Positions 32,509-44,045 of a stretch of DNA of 64,000 nt are shown piece after piece. The stretch comes from Phyllostachys edulis (Eukaryota > Streptophyta > Magnoliopsida > Poales > Poaceae). Every line of letters starts with the position of its first letter. Position 1 is the stretch's first letter. The DNA lies in assembly GCA_036346405.1 (NCBI GenBank), contig CM070562.1, forward strand, positions 105,538,999-105,602,998. The letters run 5' to 3'. The translations under genes were made by a program, and so were the position numbers. The notes beneath the pieces were generated by a model that was not told where the DNA came from, did not search any database, and saw only the letters and a program-made list of their open reading frames with translations.

Positions 32509-33862
32509 GGAGAGAGCTAAGACGACCAAGGTTGCGAGCAATAAGGCTCGGATGGCTGCAAGAGGTTCCGAGGTTGACATTGCCTCTGTCAGCCCTTCCA
32601 CGCTGGGAGGCAAGGTTATCGGAACTGGAATCTTGAACAAAGACGCTAGGGCGACGATGTGGTCTTGCAAAAGCTCAATGTCAAATAACCGTGAAAAATT
32701 ACTCAGGGCCGAGTCCTCATCTAGCTCTTTTTCAGGACAGAGCCCAAGCTTGCCAGCTAGAACTAGCTGAGCACGCTTCTCAGCCAGGATAGATTTCTTG
32801 CAGGAAGCGGCCAGACGCTTGTTACACCTCGGGGTGAAGGTCGAAGGTTGCTGAAGTGGCGGTCTCTGGATGTCCGGTAATATCAACAGCGGAACTTGCA
32901 GGACAGCTTTGGCCCTTCGCGAGAATGATAAAAGCTTGCAGGTGGCGGCTGGCGCTACGACAGCAGGAGGATACCCACTGCCTTGGTCCTCGAGAAGCCT
33001 CAAGGAGATGGGATTGGTCCCAACCAGCTCAGCCTCCCCCGAAGTAGTGATTGGGCTGCAGGGGCTTTGAACGTTCACGTGCCCTTGCATGGGGCATGCG
33101 GCCTGGGTTGGAGCCTTCCCTCCACCTTCCCGCGAAATCCTCTGGGAAGGAACCTCTGCCACAGAGTCAACAGGTGCCACGTGAATCCCTGCTGCCTCCC
33201 CAGCAGAGACCGCAGAGGTATGGGCGCACAAAGATGAGAGGCCGCCTCGAGCAGCGGGACATCGTGCATAGGCATGCAAGCCTGAGCAACAGCATCAAGG
33301 TGTGGGGCTGCAAGCTCTGAATCCCTACCGAGACAGCGGTGCTCCCGGACCAGGCTAAAAGGCATAGCGGCAGCATTTAAGGCATGTGATTTCTTAGAGA
33401 TCCTCCAAATGTCATTCTGATATTCCAAAGACTGCAAGCGGTGGGAGTCAGTCTTGCAGGCTTTGAAGCGACATGCTTGAGGAGACAAGACGCACCTCGA
33501 ACCGCTTTTTCTTTTTCATGAAGAACAAGGCCCGAGGGCTCAGGCTGCCTGACCGCCCTGGGCCCTACTGCGGACAGTGGGGGTAGCTTCCAAGAAGGGG
33601 CAAAAGAACTCCCGAGCCATCTTCTTCCTTGGGTATCTTCTTCCCTACCTCCGGCAGACCGGCCAGAGCCGTCCACAATGCATGATTTAGTGCGGAAGGA
33701 AAAACGACACGGACCAGAGCTGTCGGAGTCGTCGCGGCGAAGGTCGCCGAAACCTGATTCGTCGCTTGAAGGCGCAAAGGGCAGTGGTTGCTCGGCCGAT
33801 GAGGAGAAGTCCTCTACCTCATGAATGTGGATTATGACATTATAACACAAGGCCTCCCGCAT
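32509..33862 (-). pseudogene. LINE ORF1, C-terminal part
   Basis: ORF1 encodes the nucleic-acid-binding protein. The segment 33862-33377 has a Ser/Asp-rich block (SSDESGFGDLRRDDSDSSG). 33279-32509 carries the conserved C-terminal block CNKRLAASCKKSILAEKRAQ followed by LVLAGKLGL, related to the RLTQKACFMSV...KTLLARKLGLLG block of the plus-strand LINE at about 58530-58610. ORF1 runs without a stop into the ORF2 start at 32508. The zinc knuckles and the start are lost with the 5' end. Confidence 0.7.
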
Positions 33863-34155
33863 CGCCCTGGAGCCAGAAGGCTTCTCAAAACCTGCTTGCC
33901 ATGTTCCAAGATGGAACCGTCTGGGAGAAGATCTGGAGCGACCAGTACAATAGACTACCCTGGACTTGATCGCACAGAAAAATCGCTATCCAAATTGGGC
34001 TCCGTTCGATCTAAAATACACTGCCCAAATCATCCTTGAACACGAACTGACTTGTTGTTTTTTCATAGAAGCTCCCTGATGCTACCATATTACCATTATG
34101 AACCATCCCTAGACATGATCGCACATAAAATCTGCGATCCAAATCGGGATCCCCG

Positions 34156-34220
34156 TGTAATGCCGTTTTTTTAACCTACAAGCTTTTGACCGTGAGGTAA
34201 AACCTCAGTTTTCACCAAGC

Positions 34221-34261
<41 letters not shown>

Positions 34262-34946
34262 AAGACCAAGCCACCGGAGGCACCTAACCAGAGAAACAAC
34301 TAGAGGAGAGCACCACCGGAGAAAGCACCATCAGAGAAGCCACCCACCACCTCAAGGGAAGAAGCACCCACTAGGGAAGCTCCATTAGGGAGCAAAGCTG
34401 ATGTGCTCTAAATGAAGTCTTACATCTGTAGGGACTAGATAAAGTCCTATAATATAAGGACCCCATCCTAAAGAAGATGGGGAAAGAGTGTGTCATCGAC
34501 GGGTGAACACTCCGCGATACTGGTATCAACTGATGAGATGCATATGAGCATGAGCATGATAGTGCATTTGCATATATGGGCAATGCAATGAGCAAATGAG
34601 CATGTAGAATAATGATGTATTGCACTAATGGAAGGTTAATGATGGATATAATGATATGGTTATGCTTATGTTGGTATGACAGTGTTTATCGTTTGTATTA
34701 TGTGCTTGCTGAGTCTTCGGACTCACCCTTGTTTATTTTGGTGTTTAGGTGAACGACAAAATTGATAGGCATCGGGAAGGGAGGATAGTACATCCACGTC
34801 ACATGTAGTTACTTATGCAACCCATCCTTTCTAGATATTTTACTTTTGCTGTATTATATCCAGTTGTTAAATTAGCTGCGCAAAGTTGTACTGAATAATG
34901 TGTAGTAGTAGCATTCTAGGCCCAGGTGGTGGGTCAAGGTGTTACA
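34156..34946 (+). mobile_element. solo LTR, Gypsy-like (791 bp)
   Basis: It starts TGTAATGCCG and ends AAGGTGTTACA, inverted-type LTR ends. The flanks ccccg (34151-34155) and ccctg (34947-34951) match at four of five bases. The right part contains the phrase gagtcttcggactcacccttg and other sequence seen in grass Gypsy LTRs. It has no coding and no interior, so the element was probably removed by LTR recombination. An (AG)n microsatellite lies inside. Confidence 0.65.
34223..34258. repeat. (AG)n microsatellite
   Basis: About 18 uninterrupted AG dinucleotides within the solo LTR. Confidence 0.95.
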
Positions 34947-34951
34947 CCCTG

Positions 34952-35530
34952 ATTACACCGTCCGATAGAAAATAAATGGTCCGGATTGGGGTTGAAAATT
35001 GGAAGTAGACCACGAACCCAACCGCGTCGGTGGTACGGCTGCCGCCAGACAGTGGAGGCGGCGATGTAGGAGGCATTCACCACCGCCGCTGTCGTTTCTT
35101 ACTTTCTTTCGGCGCCGCAGGTGATGTGTTATTGCCGAAAAGAAGTATCTCCTCTTTTGGCGATTGCTTATCAAAATTGCTCCTTATTTATTGCTCAACC
35201 CAATCCTCTCTCATCTCTGCAGATGGCCACCGCAACAGCACGCTTGTCCCTTGAACGATCAACAACAGCGTCCGCATTGATCTTGTTACATTCCTTTCGG
35301 CGGTGGACTGGCACCCAAAGCTTGGCTTGTGGTGTCGGGCTCTTCAGCTTCTGTGGAGAGGAATTGGTCTCAAAAGTAGCTGCTGGTTCTATCAAGTAGT
35401 TCTGCATGAAACTGAACGTACTAACGGGCTTTGAAATTCACCGTCATGGTAGCTTCCTCCTTACTATCTATGCGGGCCAAAACATAGCCTGGCCATTGTG
35501 CAACTCGTATTTCTATCATATGATTCAAAA
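34952..35530. other. stretch without a recognised gene
   Basis: Moderately GC-rich at 35000-35110 (gtcggtggtacggctgccgcc) and plain afterwards. A plus-strand frame (35121-35399) and its minus-strand shadow are open for about 90 codons but show no domain. I cannot decide whether this is a gene remnant. Confidence 0.35.
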
Positions 35531-35805
35531 TCACACATGTACTTTGAGAGGTTGATAAAAAAAAAGACAAAAAAAAAATTATATACCAACAAATACGACA
35601 ATATGGTGAACCCACTATGTTCTTCACATGTACTTTGAGAGGTTGAGCAAAAATAAAGAAAAAATATATATACCAACAAAATACAGCAATGTGGTGAACC
35701 CGTCATGTCCTTCACATGTACTTCGAGAGGTTGAGCAAAAACGAAAATAAAAAATAAAATTATATACCAACAAAATACGACAATTTGGTGAACCCATTAT
35801 GTCCC
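35531..35805. repeat. tandem repeat, three units of about 89 bp
   Basis: Three consecutive units begin tcacatgtactttgagagg (35533, 35623, 35711, the last with one change) and each ends near atggtgaacccactatgt. Each contains an A-rich stretch and tataccaacaaaatac. Units differ mainly by small indels in the A-rich part. Confidence 0.85.
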
Positions 35806-36183
35806 GAATAAAAAATCATAATAAATTTGGACCCAATTCATCAGATGGAAAAAGGTACAAATCTCAAAGCATATCGGACGAATAGAAATTCAACTATTAT
35901 GATTTTTTTTACAGCACATCAACAACACGAATCTTATAGCACATCTAACGAACAGAAAAGTGATAATTTTGGCTTCAAAAAACTGTCAGAAGTTATATGG
36001 CAATTCCCTCTTTTATCCATTGGATCCAAATCCAATCATATAGCACTTTGATCTTTACACTAATCCAACAGCCACAACAATTGACTTAAACTTAAGAAAA
36101 TTTCAGTCGACTTAGAAATAGCAAATCCGTAAAAAGAAAAATTGTCCCTGGTGGATTGAATCATCGGTTTACAACTGATGAGC
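35806..36183. other. stretch without a recognised gene
   Basis: AT-rich; nothing recognised. It ends at the 13-bp repeat that marks the 5' side of the large LINE. Confidence 0.4.
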
Positions 36184-36433
36184 AACTTGGGAAACGACAT
36201 GATTCAATCTTAAATCTCAAACTTCGCCGTGACAAGTTTTATATGAAATTGAAGTTCGGGTAGAGAAACACAGGTCGTGCAAGAGCAGCAAGACTACATA
36301 TGTGGACAATGGAAAGTGTACGGCAATCCAATCCTATTCAAGAAAGAAGTTGAGAGAAATCTATTGACCTATGAACACTGATTGAGTCCTAGTGATTGCT
36401 AGTAGCGTAGAACTAGCTAGAGAACTGCGCCGC

Positions 36434-38360
36434 TGTGAACATCATGAGGATATGTTCATGATCCTAGGTGATGTTACAATTGGCAATTTGGTTGAAGGTT
36501 TGTTGGAATTCTTGCTTTTTAGAAAGTTTCAAAGAAAGTGTCGGGATAATCTAAGAACCGGCGTTAAAAAGGCTGATGACGACCGCAGTAATCTGACGAC
36601 CAAGAAGTTGTGTGGCGGTAGTACGGATCGCGATTATACCGATTGGTAGATGGCGGTAGCTTAATTCCAGAGAAGGTGTTTTGGGAGTTCGGTCTTCATT
36701 GGAAATCGAACGATCAAGAAGTTATTGAGCTGCACGACCACAGAGCTGTAGTACTGATTATAACACTGGCGGTTGTCCGATTGTGTTGAGATTGTTGGCC
36801 ATTTTGGAGTTTTGGCTTTGGGATAGGTCATATCCATGTTTATCTTTGTATATGTGTTGCATATTGCATGTTTTGAGCTAACGTGGGTCAAGTTGTGAAG
36901 AACTTGTTCCCTGAGACGATTTCTTGGTCTATTGTCGCAGTGGGTGGCTTGCGAGTCAACGACGGTCAATCGGCGAGGAGGATCGGGACTAAGCTTGGAG
37001 AGCCGAGGTCCGTAACGATCATGGATGCCGGGTGAGGTCGGTGACTCAAGCATGGCACGTATCGGACGAGGTGGATCGAACCGGCTTCGATGTACCGTTG
37101 GTTGGATCAAGCGACGGGGGTCGGTGCAAGTGCCTTGGAGGTTCCGATGGGATTCTTGACGGAGAGACTTGCCGACATGATGAGAGCCGTTGATCAACCT
37201 ACACGCATGAGCAAAGCGATTGCTTCGACGAGATTGACTCGGTCCATGGAGAAGGATCGAGAAGGGGTATTTTGGTAATTTCACCAACATCTTTGGTGAC
37301 CTAATGCCAACCCACACGCAAGACGGAGCGCCAAGAAGTGGATTAGGTCAAGAAAAGTGAAGACGGCGCTTTAAAATGCGTGCGTGAGTGTTCCGCTTTG
37401 TTATTGGGCCAAACGGGAGCCCATTAGGTTAAGTCTTCTAGAAGCTCTAGGCCTCATATAAATAGAGGGGTGCTGTGCACAGACAACCCAAGCACTTCAT
37501 TTGAAAACCCTAGTTTGGTGTTAGGGTTTAGGAAGAAAAGAGAGGCTTAGGCTCTAGAGAGAGATGAGTTGAGTTGTGTGCTCATGGATTGAGCTCTTGT
37601 CCTCCTTGAGGGAGTGGTCAGAATCAAAGAACACCATGAATCAATCTATGAGTGATTTCTCAAGTATGCTCTCTTTTGTTCTTTCTCCTAGTTTTGTTGA
37701 TTTTGGGTGCTTCCTTGATCCGATGAGTTTTGGTTGGTTTTGTTCTCATCTACCTTGGCGTGACGTGTGGGAAGACATCTAAGAACATCTGAATCATCAA
37801 TCTCTCACGAGCAAGTTATTGATCAAGTTTTTCGCTTTTGCTTTCGCTTTTGAACCTTCTTTCGTAAAAACAGAAAAAGATCAAAACTTTGACGTGGATC
37901 TGGACGATCGTTGCTTGGAATAGGTTCTAGATATCCTTGAGAAGGTATGTTCCAAGTTTGATCAAGTTTCATCGAGTAGAACAAAAGTTTGATCGATTTT
38001 CATTTTGAAACCCGAGTGTTCTTGCTGCTCCAGACAATCGGAACAACCGCTTTTAACATCAAGCGGTTGTACCAAGACCGAGGTAATGACCGGCCGTAAC
38101 ATCAAGGTTAGTACAAGACATCTCAGACGCACCGCCTGCTACATCATGCGGTTGTACCGATTGTCCCGATTTGTTCGTAACTTCTGCTTTTAGTGTTTTT
38201 GCTTAGGGGTTAATCGATTCATCACATGGCTTCCGCTTATGCGCATACACCGATCTTCTTAGCTTTAATAGCTATTGGAGAAAAGTTCGTGTTGAATCTA
38301 GTTTCGTGAAAGTGGAGCGAGCGCCTATTCACCCCCTCTAGTCGCCTTTCCGGTCCTACA
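36434..38360 (+). repeat. 5' LTR of the SIRE-type element
   Basis: Starts TGTGAACATC and ends TTTCCGGTCCTACA. Long CG-free stretches are identical to the 3' LTR (for example 36785-36900), while CG-rich stretches differ by many small indels. A TATAAATA box lies at 37457-37464. Near the end it has partly palindromic 'gcggttgtaccg' phrases. Confidence 0.92.
37457..37464 (+). promoter_or_regulatory. TATA box of the SIRE 5' LTR
   Basis: TATAAATA in ctcatataaatagagggg; the same sequence is at 45047-45054 in the 3' LTR. Confidence 0.65.
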
Positions 38361-38362
38361 AG

Positions 38363-38373
38363 TGGTATCGAGC
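38363..38373 (+). promoter_or_regulatory. primer binding site (initiator Met-tRNA type)
   Basis: TGGTATCGAGC two bases after the LTR matches the canonical TGGTATCAGAGC apart from one missing base. Confidence 0.8.
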
Positions 38374-38414
38374 TTGCTAGCTCTTCTCATAGATCTTAAC
38401 CGGTCTTTGGAGCC

Positions 38415-39657
38415 ATGGCGATCGACAAGTATTCGACCAAACCACACATCTTTGATGGAGTCGATTTTTCCTCTTGGCACGACGCATGTGCCTACATCGA
38501 GGCTCAAGGGCACGCAAATTTGGCTTAAGGTCAAAATCCTTATGTCGTCTTGGCTACCGATGAAGATGTGATTAATCCAGATGTAGAGGCAAATAGCAAG
38601 GCTCTAACTTCTTGATTCAAGGGTCGAGTCGATCCGAGTTTGAGCGTGTGGCTCACTTGAAGTTCTGCTCATGAGATCCGAAGACCCTTTGTGATTACCA
38701 CGAGGGCTCTCTCATGATCAAGGAAGTGAGATGAATCACCAAGAAAGAATACTCAAAGATCGAACAAAAGCCCGTGAATCTTTGGATGAGTTATTGGGAA
38801 GGTTTTCCAAGATTCTTCATAATTTACGTCTTTGTTGGTCTCACATTTATCGAGTCCAAAATGCACGCCAGGTTCTTGGGTGCTCTTGATGTGAGAGTTT
38901 GGGGATGAAGATCACGCCCATCAATGACAACATCACATGAGTGAGCTTACCATGGATAAGCTTTACTCGAGGTTGAAGTCGCATGAGATTGATTTCATCT
39001 CGCGACTCCCCAAGACAGAGTCGATGGCTTTAGTGGTTGACCCATCTCAGGGTAGCTCTTCTGATTCTTTGGACTTTGGCTCATCTGGTCTTTCTTTGTC
39101 CGCTTTGCACTCTTTGAGCGATGAGCGCCTAGAGAAAATACCTGAGGATGATTTAGCCCTCCTAACCACCAAATTCTCGAGAGTCTTCAACAAAGTGAGG
39201 AATGTATGAGAGGTGGCCTCACATTTGCTTTGAGTGTGGTGAGCCAAACCACATTCGCCTCCAGCTTGCCCCAAGTCAAGGGCAAGATGGAGAAGAACTT
39301 CGAGGCGCCCTCAAGCTAAGGATGCGAAGCCCAAGAAGTTTAACTATCGCAAGTTCGTCAAGAAGGTCCTTACCGCACTTGAGTCTCATGGACATGAGCG
39401 ATGTGGACTCGGGGACGGAGGACGGCGACGACTCTCATGGCAAGAAGAAGGATCAAGACTTCACCCATGATGCTTCATGGCCAAGGATCGGCCACGACGC
39501 CGACTCCTCCAACGATTTACGACCTTTTTCAAATGATCCCAAGAGGTTCGGCGTATGCGGAGGAAGGAGGACATATGGATTGTTGACTCGGATGTTCTCG
39601 ACATATGACCGGGATTCTAAATGGTTCTCTCCTCACACGCATCCAAAAATGAATTGA
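38415..39657 (+). pseudogene. gag of the SIRE-type element
   Basis: ATG at 38415 begins MAIDKYSTKPHIFDGVDFSS, the usual gag start with the FDG...W block. A stop follows at about 38526, and coding resumes in other frames (ESLDELLGRFSKI-like at about 38770-38830, MSELTMDKLYSRLKSHEI at 38937). 39202-39657 has the zinc knuckle CFECGEPNHIRLQL, whose fourth ligand is lost to a frameshift at 'cagcttgcccc', followed by an acidic DVDSGTEDGDDSHGKKK tail. The product packaged element RNA; this copy is dead. Confidence 0.75.
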
Positions 39658-40110
39658 TCACATTTGGGGATGCTTCTACCGCATCTGCGGATGAAAGAAA
39701 GGGCACAGTCTGCCAACAACAAATTCATGCTCAAGGACGCCGCTTTGGTAAGTAAGTCAAATATAATCGCTTCGCTTTCACCGCTTGATGAGGGTCTTGA
39801 GGTGAGATTTAAGAGTGGTGAGTGCAGGGTTTTAGATTCCTCTAGTGAGCTTGTCTTTAAGATTTCCGTGTTTGAGAGGATCTTTTGTGCTAATTTCTCA
39901 GATCTTCTCGCTTCTAGCCCTAGGTGTCTTGTTGCTTCGATTCCCATGATCTAGTTTTGTGGCATCGTGAGGCTTGGTCACATAGGTTTCACCACTTGAC
40001 TAGAGTCGAGTAAGGATTTGATTAGAGGTTTACCTAGGTCAAGGTCATAGAGACCTTGTGTGCACACCTCGTAGACATGGTAAGATGGTTTCGCTTCTCA
40101 TCCTCCTCTT
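39555..40110 (+). pseudogene. protease and pre-integrase remnant of the SIRE-type element
   Basis: Around 39568-39640 the sequence encodes a WIVDSD...HMTG-like active site in two frames, with DSD where DSG is expected. It is followed by ELITFGDAS (39650), NNKFMLKDAALVSKSNIIAS and DEGLEVRFKSGECRVLDS (39716-39845). HREAWSHRFHHL-like remnants of the pre-integrase zinc block lie near 39960-40000. The gag tail leads directly into this block, without the coiled-coil linker seen at 772-1400. Confidence 0.68.
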
Positions 40111-41217
40111 ACCTTAGTGATGACTGATGGACCAGATGCTCTTGCACTTAGACACCGTTGGTCCTTCTAGAGTCCAAATCACGGGTGGTAAGTGGTACGT
40201 GCTTGTGATTGTGGATGACTACCCGTATTCATGGGTTTATTTTCCGTGTCTAAGGACGAGGCATTTGGTTTTTTAGAGATTTAGTCCTTAGACTTGTTTG
40301 TTGATCTTCCCGGAGCTTTGAGAGCCATTAGGAGTGACAATGGGACAGATTCAAGAATTCTTCCTTTGCCACCTTTTGTTCTCGATAGGGGCTAGAGCAC
40401 CGCTTTTCTTCACCTAGAGTTCCCAAACAGAATGGTGTTGTAGAGAGGAAGAATAGGACCCTTGTAGAGATGGCTGTGACCATGCTAGATGAGCATTCCA
40501 CACCTAGGAGGTTTTAATGAGGCTATCTTTATCGCTTGTTATATTTCTAATAGGGTGTTCTTGAGATCTGTTATTGGTAAGACTTCCTATGAGCTCAGAT
40601 TTGGTCATAAGCCCAAAGTTTCACATTTCAAGATTTTTGGTTGTAAGTGTTTCATTCTTAAACATGGCAACCTTGATAAATTTGAATCTAGATGTTCGAT
40701 GGCATATTTCTTGGATATCCCGCTCATTCTCGTGGCTATCGTGTATTTAATTTTGACACTAACAAAATTGTTGAGACTTGCGGTCACTTTTGATGAGGCT
40801 AGTCCCGCACTAGACCCGATGTCGCAGTACACAGGTTCCTCGATATTCGAGAAAGCATCTTCGCCGACGATGACTCGAGGATGAGGACCCAATCCATCCT
40901 CCACCATTTCGAGAGGGTTGGGGAGCCCGCTTCTACTACACCACCATTTTCAGATGAGCAAATTCTTCCTACCTTCACCGACGATCGAGTGGCTCAGGCC
41001 TACCTCCACACCTCGTGAGGTAGAGGCCACTGCACCAGAGCTCCTCTTCACATTCAAATGACAAAGATCCACCGAGCAGATTATTGGGGATATTCATGAG
41101 CGAGTCACTCGCCTCGGGTTCATTTCTTCCGATTCTCATGCACATTCTCGCTTTTGTCGCTTCTTTTGAACCCCGAGATATCACCCATGCTCTTTCGATG
41201 CCTCTTGGGTCAATGCC
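40111..41217 (+). pseudogene. integrase remnant of the SIRE-type element
   Basis: Readable blocks: IVDDYPYSWVYF-like near 40205-40245 (first Asp), SDNGTDSRILPLP near 40333 (second Asp, frameshifted), and PKQNGVVERKNRTLVEMAVT near 40420-40480 (catalytic Glu). Then VIGKTSYELRFGHKPKVSHF and FGCKCFILKHGNLDKFESR follow in the frame 40489-40884. An acidic linker runs to 41217. Confidence 0.78.
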
Positions 41218-42650
41218 ATGCATGAAGAACTTGAAAATTTTGAAAGAAACCAAGTCTGGACCTTAGTTGAACCTCCACCTAATCAACATGTAATTGGAAC
41301 AAAATGGATTTTCAAAAATAAGCAAAGTGAGGATGGGTTGGTAGTTCGCAACAAGGCTAGGCTTGTAGCTCAAGGTTATTCCTGTGCAGAGGGCTTAGAC
41401 TTTGAAGAGACTTTTGCTCTCAGAGCTAGATTGGAAGCCATTCGCATTTTGCTAGCATTTGCAACATCTAAGGGCTTCAAGCTTTTTCAAATGGATGTTA
41501 AAAGTGCTTTCCTGAATGGTTTCATAGAAGAAGAGGTCTTTGTCAAGCAACCACCTGGTTTCGAAAATCCCAAATTCCCAAACCGTGTGTTTAAACTCTC
41601 CAAAGCCTTGTATGGTCCAAGCAAGCCCTAGAGCTTGGTATGATAGGCTTAAGAGTTTTCGCTTAGTAATGATTTCAAAATGGGAATGGTTGATAAAACC
41701 TTGTTCACTCTTAAGCATGGCGTTGACTTCTTATTGGTTCAGATTTATGTGGATGATATCATATTCGTGGTTCTTCTCATGCTTTGGTGTCTAGATTTTC
41801 AGATTCTATGAGCAGGAGTTTGAGATGAGCATGATGGGCTTAATTGACATTCTTCCTTGGTCTTCAAGTCAAGCAACCGAAAGAAGGCACCTTCATTCAT
41901 CAAAGTAAGTATACAAAGGACCTTCTTCGCCGCCGACATGGGAAGCAGAGACCAATGTCTACTCCCATTGCCACGACCATCGTGGCCGGACCCAGATGAG
42001 GATGGAGAGTCCGTGGACCGTATGAGTACCGCAAAGATGATTGGCTCCTTCTCTACCTCACAAATACGAGGCCGACATACACCATATGTGTGTGTCAGGC
42101 GCCGATTTCGAGCTTCCTCGAGCTTCTCATCGTCAAAAGGCGTCGATATTCAGTACCTCCAGACACTCTTGACTTTGGACTTTGGTATTCTTCTTCTTCT
42201 CGCTCTCTATTTCGGCTTTTTCTCGATGCCGATTTTGCCGGTGTAGAGTAGATAGGAAGAGTACTTCGCACTTGTCATTTCTTAGGCACATCTCTTATCT
42301 CGTGGTCATCTAGGAAACAAATCCTCTGCTTGCATCCATCGCCGAGGCCGAGTATGTAGTCACAGACCGAAGAGTTGCTCTCGTGTTCTCTGGATCTTAT
42401 CTACTCATGGACTATGGGTTGTTTTTGGGTAGTGTTCTCTTTTCGTGACAACACTAGCGCCATTAATATTGCCAAAAACCCCGTGCAACATTCTAGGACT
42501 AAGCATATTGACATTCGCTACCATTTCCTTAGAGACCATGTTGAGAAGGGTGATGTTGTGCTTCATTTTGTTGAGTCTCGAGCATCGTTGTCGACATTTT
42601 CACTAAAGCTCTTGATTCTTCTCATTTTGCTTTTCTCAAGGAGAATTGGG
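41218..42650 (+). pseudogene. reverse transcriptase and RNase H of the SIRE-type element
   Basis: The open stretch 41218-41631 carries ENFERNQVWTLVEPPPNQHV, GTKWIFKNKQSEDGLVVRNK and FQMDVKSAFLNGFIEEEVFV. A frameshift at about 41625 ('ccaagcaagccctag') ends it. YVDD is at 41745-41756 in another frame. RNase H pieces include a PDEDGE block at 41990, CRVDRKSTSHLSFLR-like at 42240, and SFRDNTSAINIAKNPVQHSR with HIDIRYHFLRDHVEKGDVVL at 42440-42575. It is the best preserved RT domain in the window apart from the LINEs. Confidence 0.88.
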
Positions 42651-44034
42651 GGTTGTTAGTCCTCTTGGCCTGTTTTGAGGGGGAGTTTGCTCTTTTTGCA
42701 TTCATTGTATCATAATGCATTTTAAAACTTCAGCAACTTGCATTGTAATATAACCTTATGGAGCTTTGATTATTATCCTTGTATGACATGCTTTCATACT
42801 TTTTACCCTGCCATGTCTTGTGCTAGCTTGCTAGATGTCTTTTATGGCTTTTTATGTATAGCTTAGCTTTTGTCATGCTAGCTCTATTATCTCGTGCAAA
42901 CCGGATTATAATATGACTTGTTGGATCTTGTGACTAGTTTTGGCTTTAGTGATCCCCTCATGATTCATGCCATGTCATATAGGCTTAATTGAGTCCTGAA
43001 CTTATTCTGAGTTTTAAATTGAGCTATGCTAATTCTCAAGTCAAGCAAATGAAAAATGAGCTTTTTGTGCGAAAAAACTGATCTCACCAATTCTTTCTTA
43101 TGAGATCTTGCCATTGCATTAGGCATGAACTCGGGGAGTTTTGGAAGACCTGCACTATTCTCTTAAGCTTGTGTTGCTTGGGATGGTCGAGTGAGGCTTG
43201 AGATCTAGCACAATGCTAAGAAAACAAATTGGCAATTGGTTGAAGCTTAGAAGGCGCTTGGATGGCTCCTAGTCCAGACTTGCTTTACTAAGATAAAACT
43301 AATCTTTTTCAGCAAAGTGCTCAATGTGCTAAATTCTAAATGCTTGAACAAATTGATTCAAAATTGATCTCAAAATGCTCAAAATTAACTCTTTTTTAGC
43401 TTCTGGCTCCATATTGCCTATAGACATGGCCTAACTCATTTTTGGATACCTTTAGTTAAACTATGATCTTGAGCACCTTGTCATGCCTTCAATTCATTTA
43501 ATCTCAGATTGTTGCTATTTTGGCCTTAGCTTTGCTGTACATGTTTTGCTATACTTGATTATAGCTTCTTCACATAATATGGCTTGGTGTAATACTTGTA
43601 CAGTCTTCATGGATAATCTTCATGGCTCCTTTTGCTCAATTTACAAACAAACACAAAAAAAATGAATAAAAAAATATACAAAAATTTCAGCCATTCCATA
43701 ACCTTCATGCTCTATCTTCTCCATGCACCTTGTTGAATTCATTGTCAAAGGGGAGAAAAATGGGACAAAAATCTTTGTTTTGGATGCTCTCTCGGCTTTT
43801 TTCTCGAAGGTCATTTAGAACACTTGTTCTTTCTTATGGATCTTGAGTGAGATTTTCTCGAATTTGAAGCTCTTTGCTTTCATCGCTTTATCTCACTTGT
43901 CAAGTTTTTTGAAGCCAACTTGGTCATTTCCTTGCATTTATTTGCTTTTAGGACCAAGTTGTGCCTTTGTGCTAAAAAATCGATTTTCTTTCAAACCTCA
44001 AAACTTTCATTTTGGAAATTGCCAATGTGTTCAT
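42651..44034 (+). other. 3' non-coding region of the SIRE-type element
   Basis: AT-rich, no domain, no envelope-like ORF. It shares phrases with 5151-6894 of the other SIRE element (for example gcgaaaaa.ctgatctcaccaattct at 43070 and 6090). Confidence 0.6.
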
Positions 44035-44045
44035 CAAGGGGAGAT
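44035..44045 (+). promoter_or_regulatory. polypurine tract
   Basis: caaggggagat immediately before the 3' LTR start, as in the element at 1-8943. Confidence 0.75.

Larger units (their letters stand above)
28694..33952 (-). mobile_element. L1-type LINE, 5'-truncated, minus strand
   Basis: On the minus strand it starts within ORF1, continues through endonuclease, reverse transcriptase and a Cys/His C-terminal domain, and ends with a hairpin and an A-run (T-run at about 28695-28704). The 12-bp target duplication gactaccctgga is perfect at 28682-28693 and 33953-33964. At about 5.3 kb it lacks the first part of ORF1, the usual result of incomplete reverse transcription. Frameshifts break ORF2 in at least three places. 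Confidence 0.9.
28640..34155. repeat. about 165-bp tandem duplication, first unit split by a LINE
   Basis: The pre-insertion sequence is 28640-28693 joined to 33965-34060. This unit (tcatagaggcccctgat, attaccattactgactacc, tgatcgcacagaaaaatcgc, atccaaattgggctcc) is repeated at 34062-34155 in diverged form (tcatagaagctccctgat, attaccattatgaacc, tgatcgcacataaaatctgc, gatccaaatcgggatcc). The LINE entered the left unit. The sequence has no coding; its origin is unknown. Confidence 0.6.
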
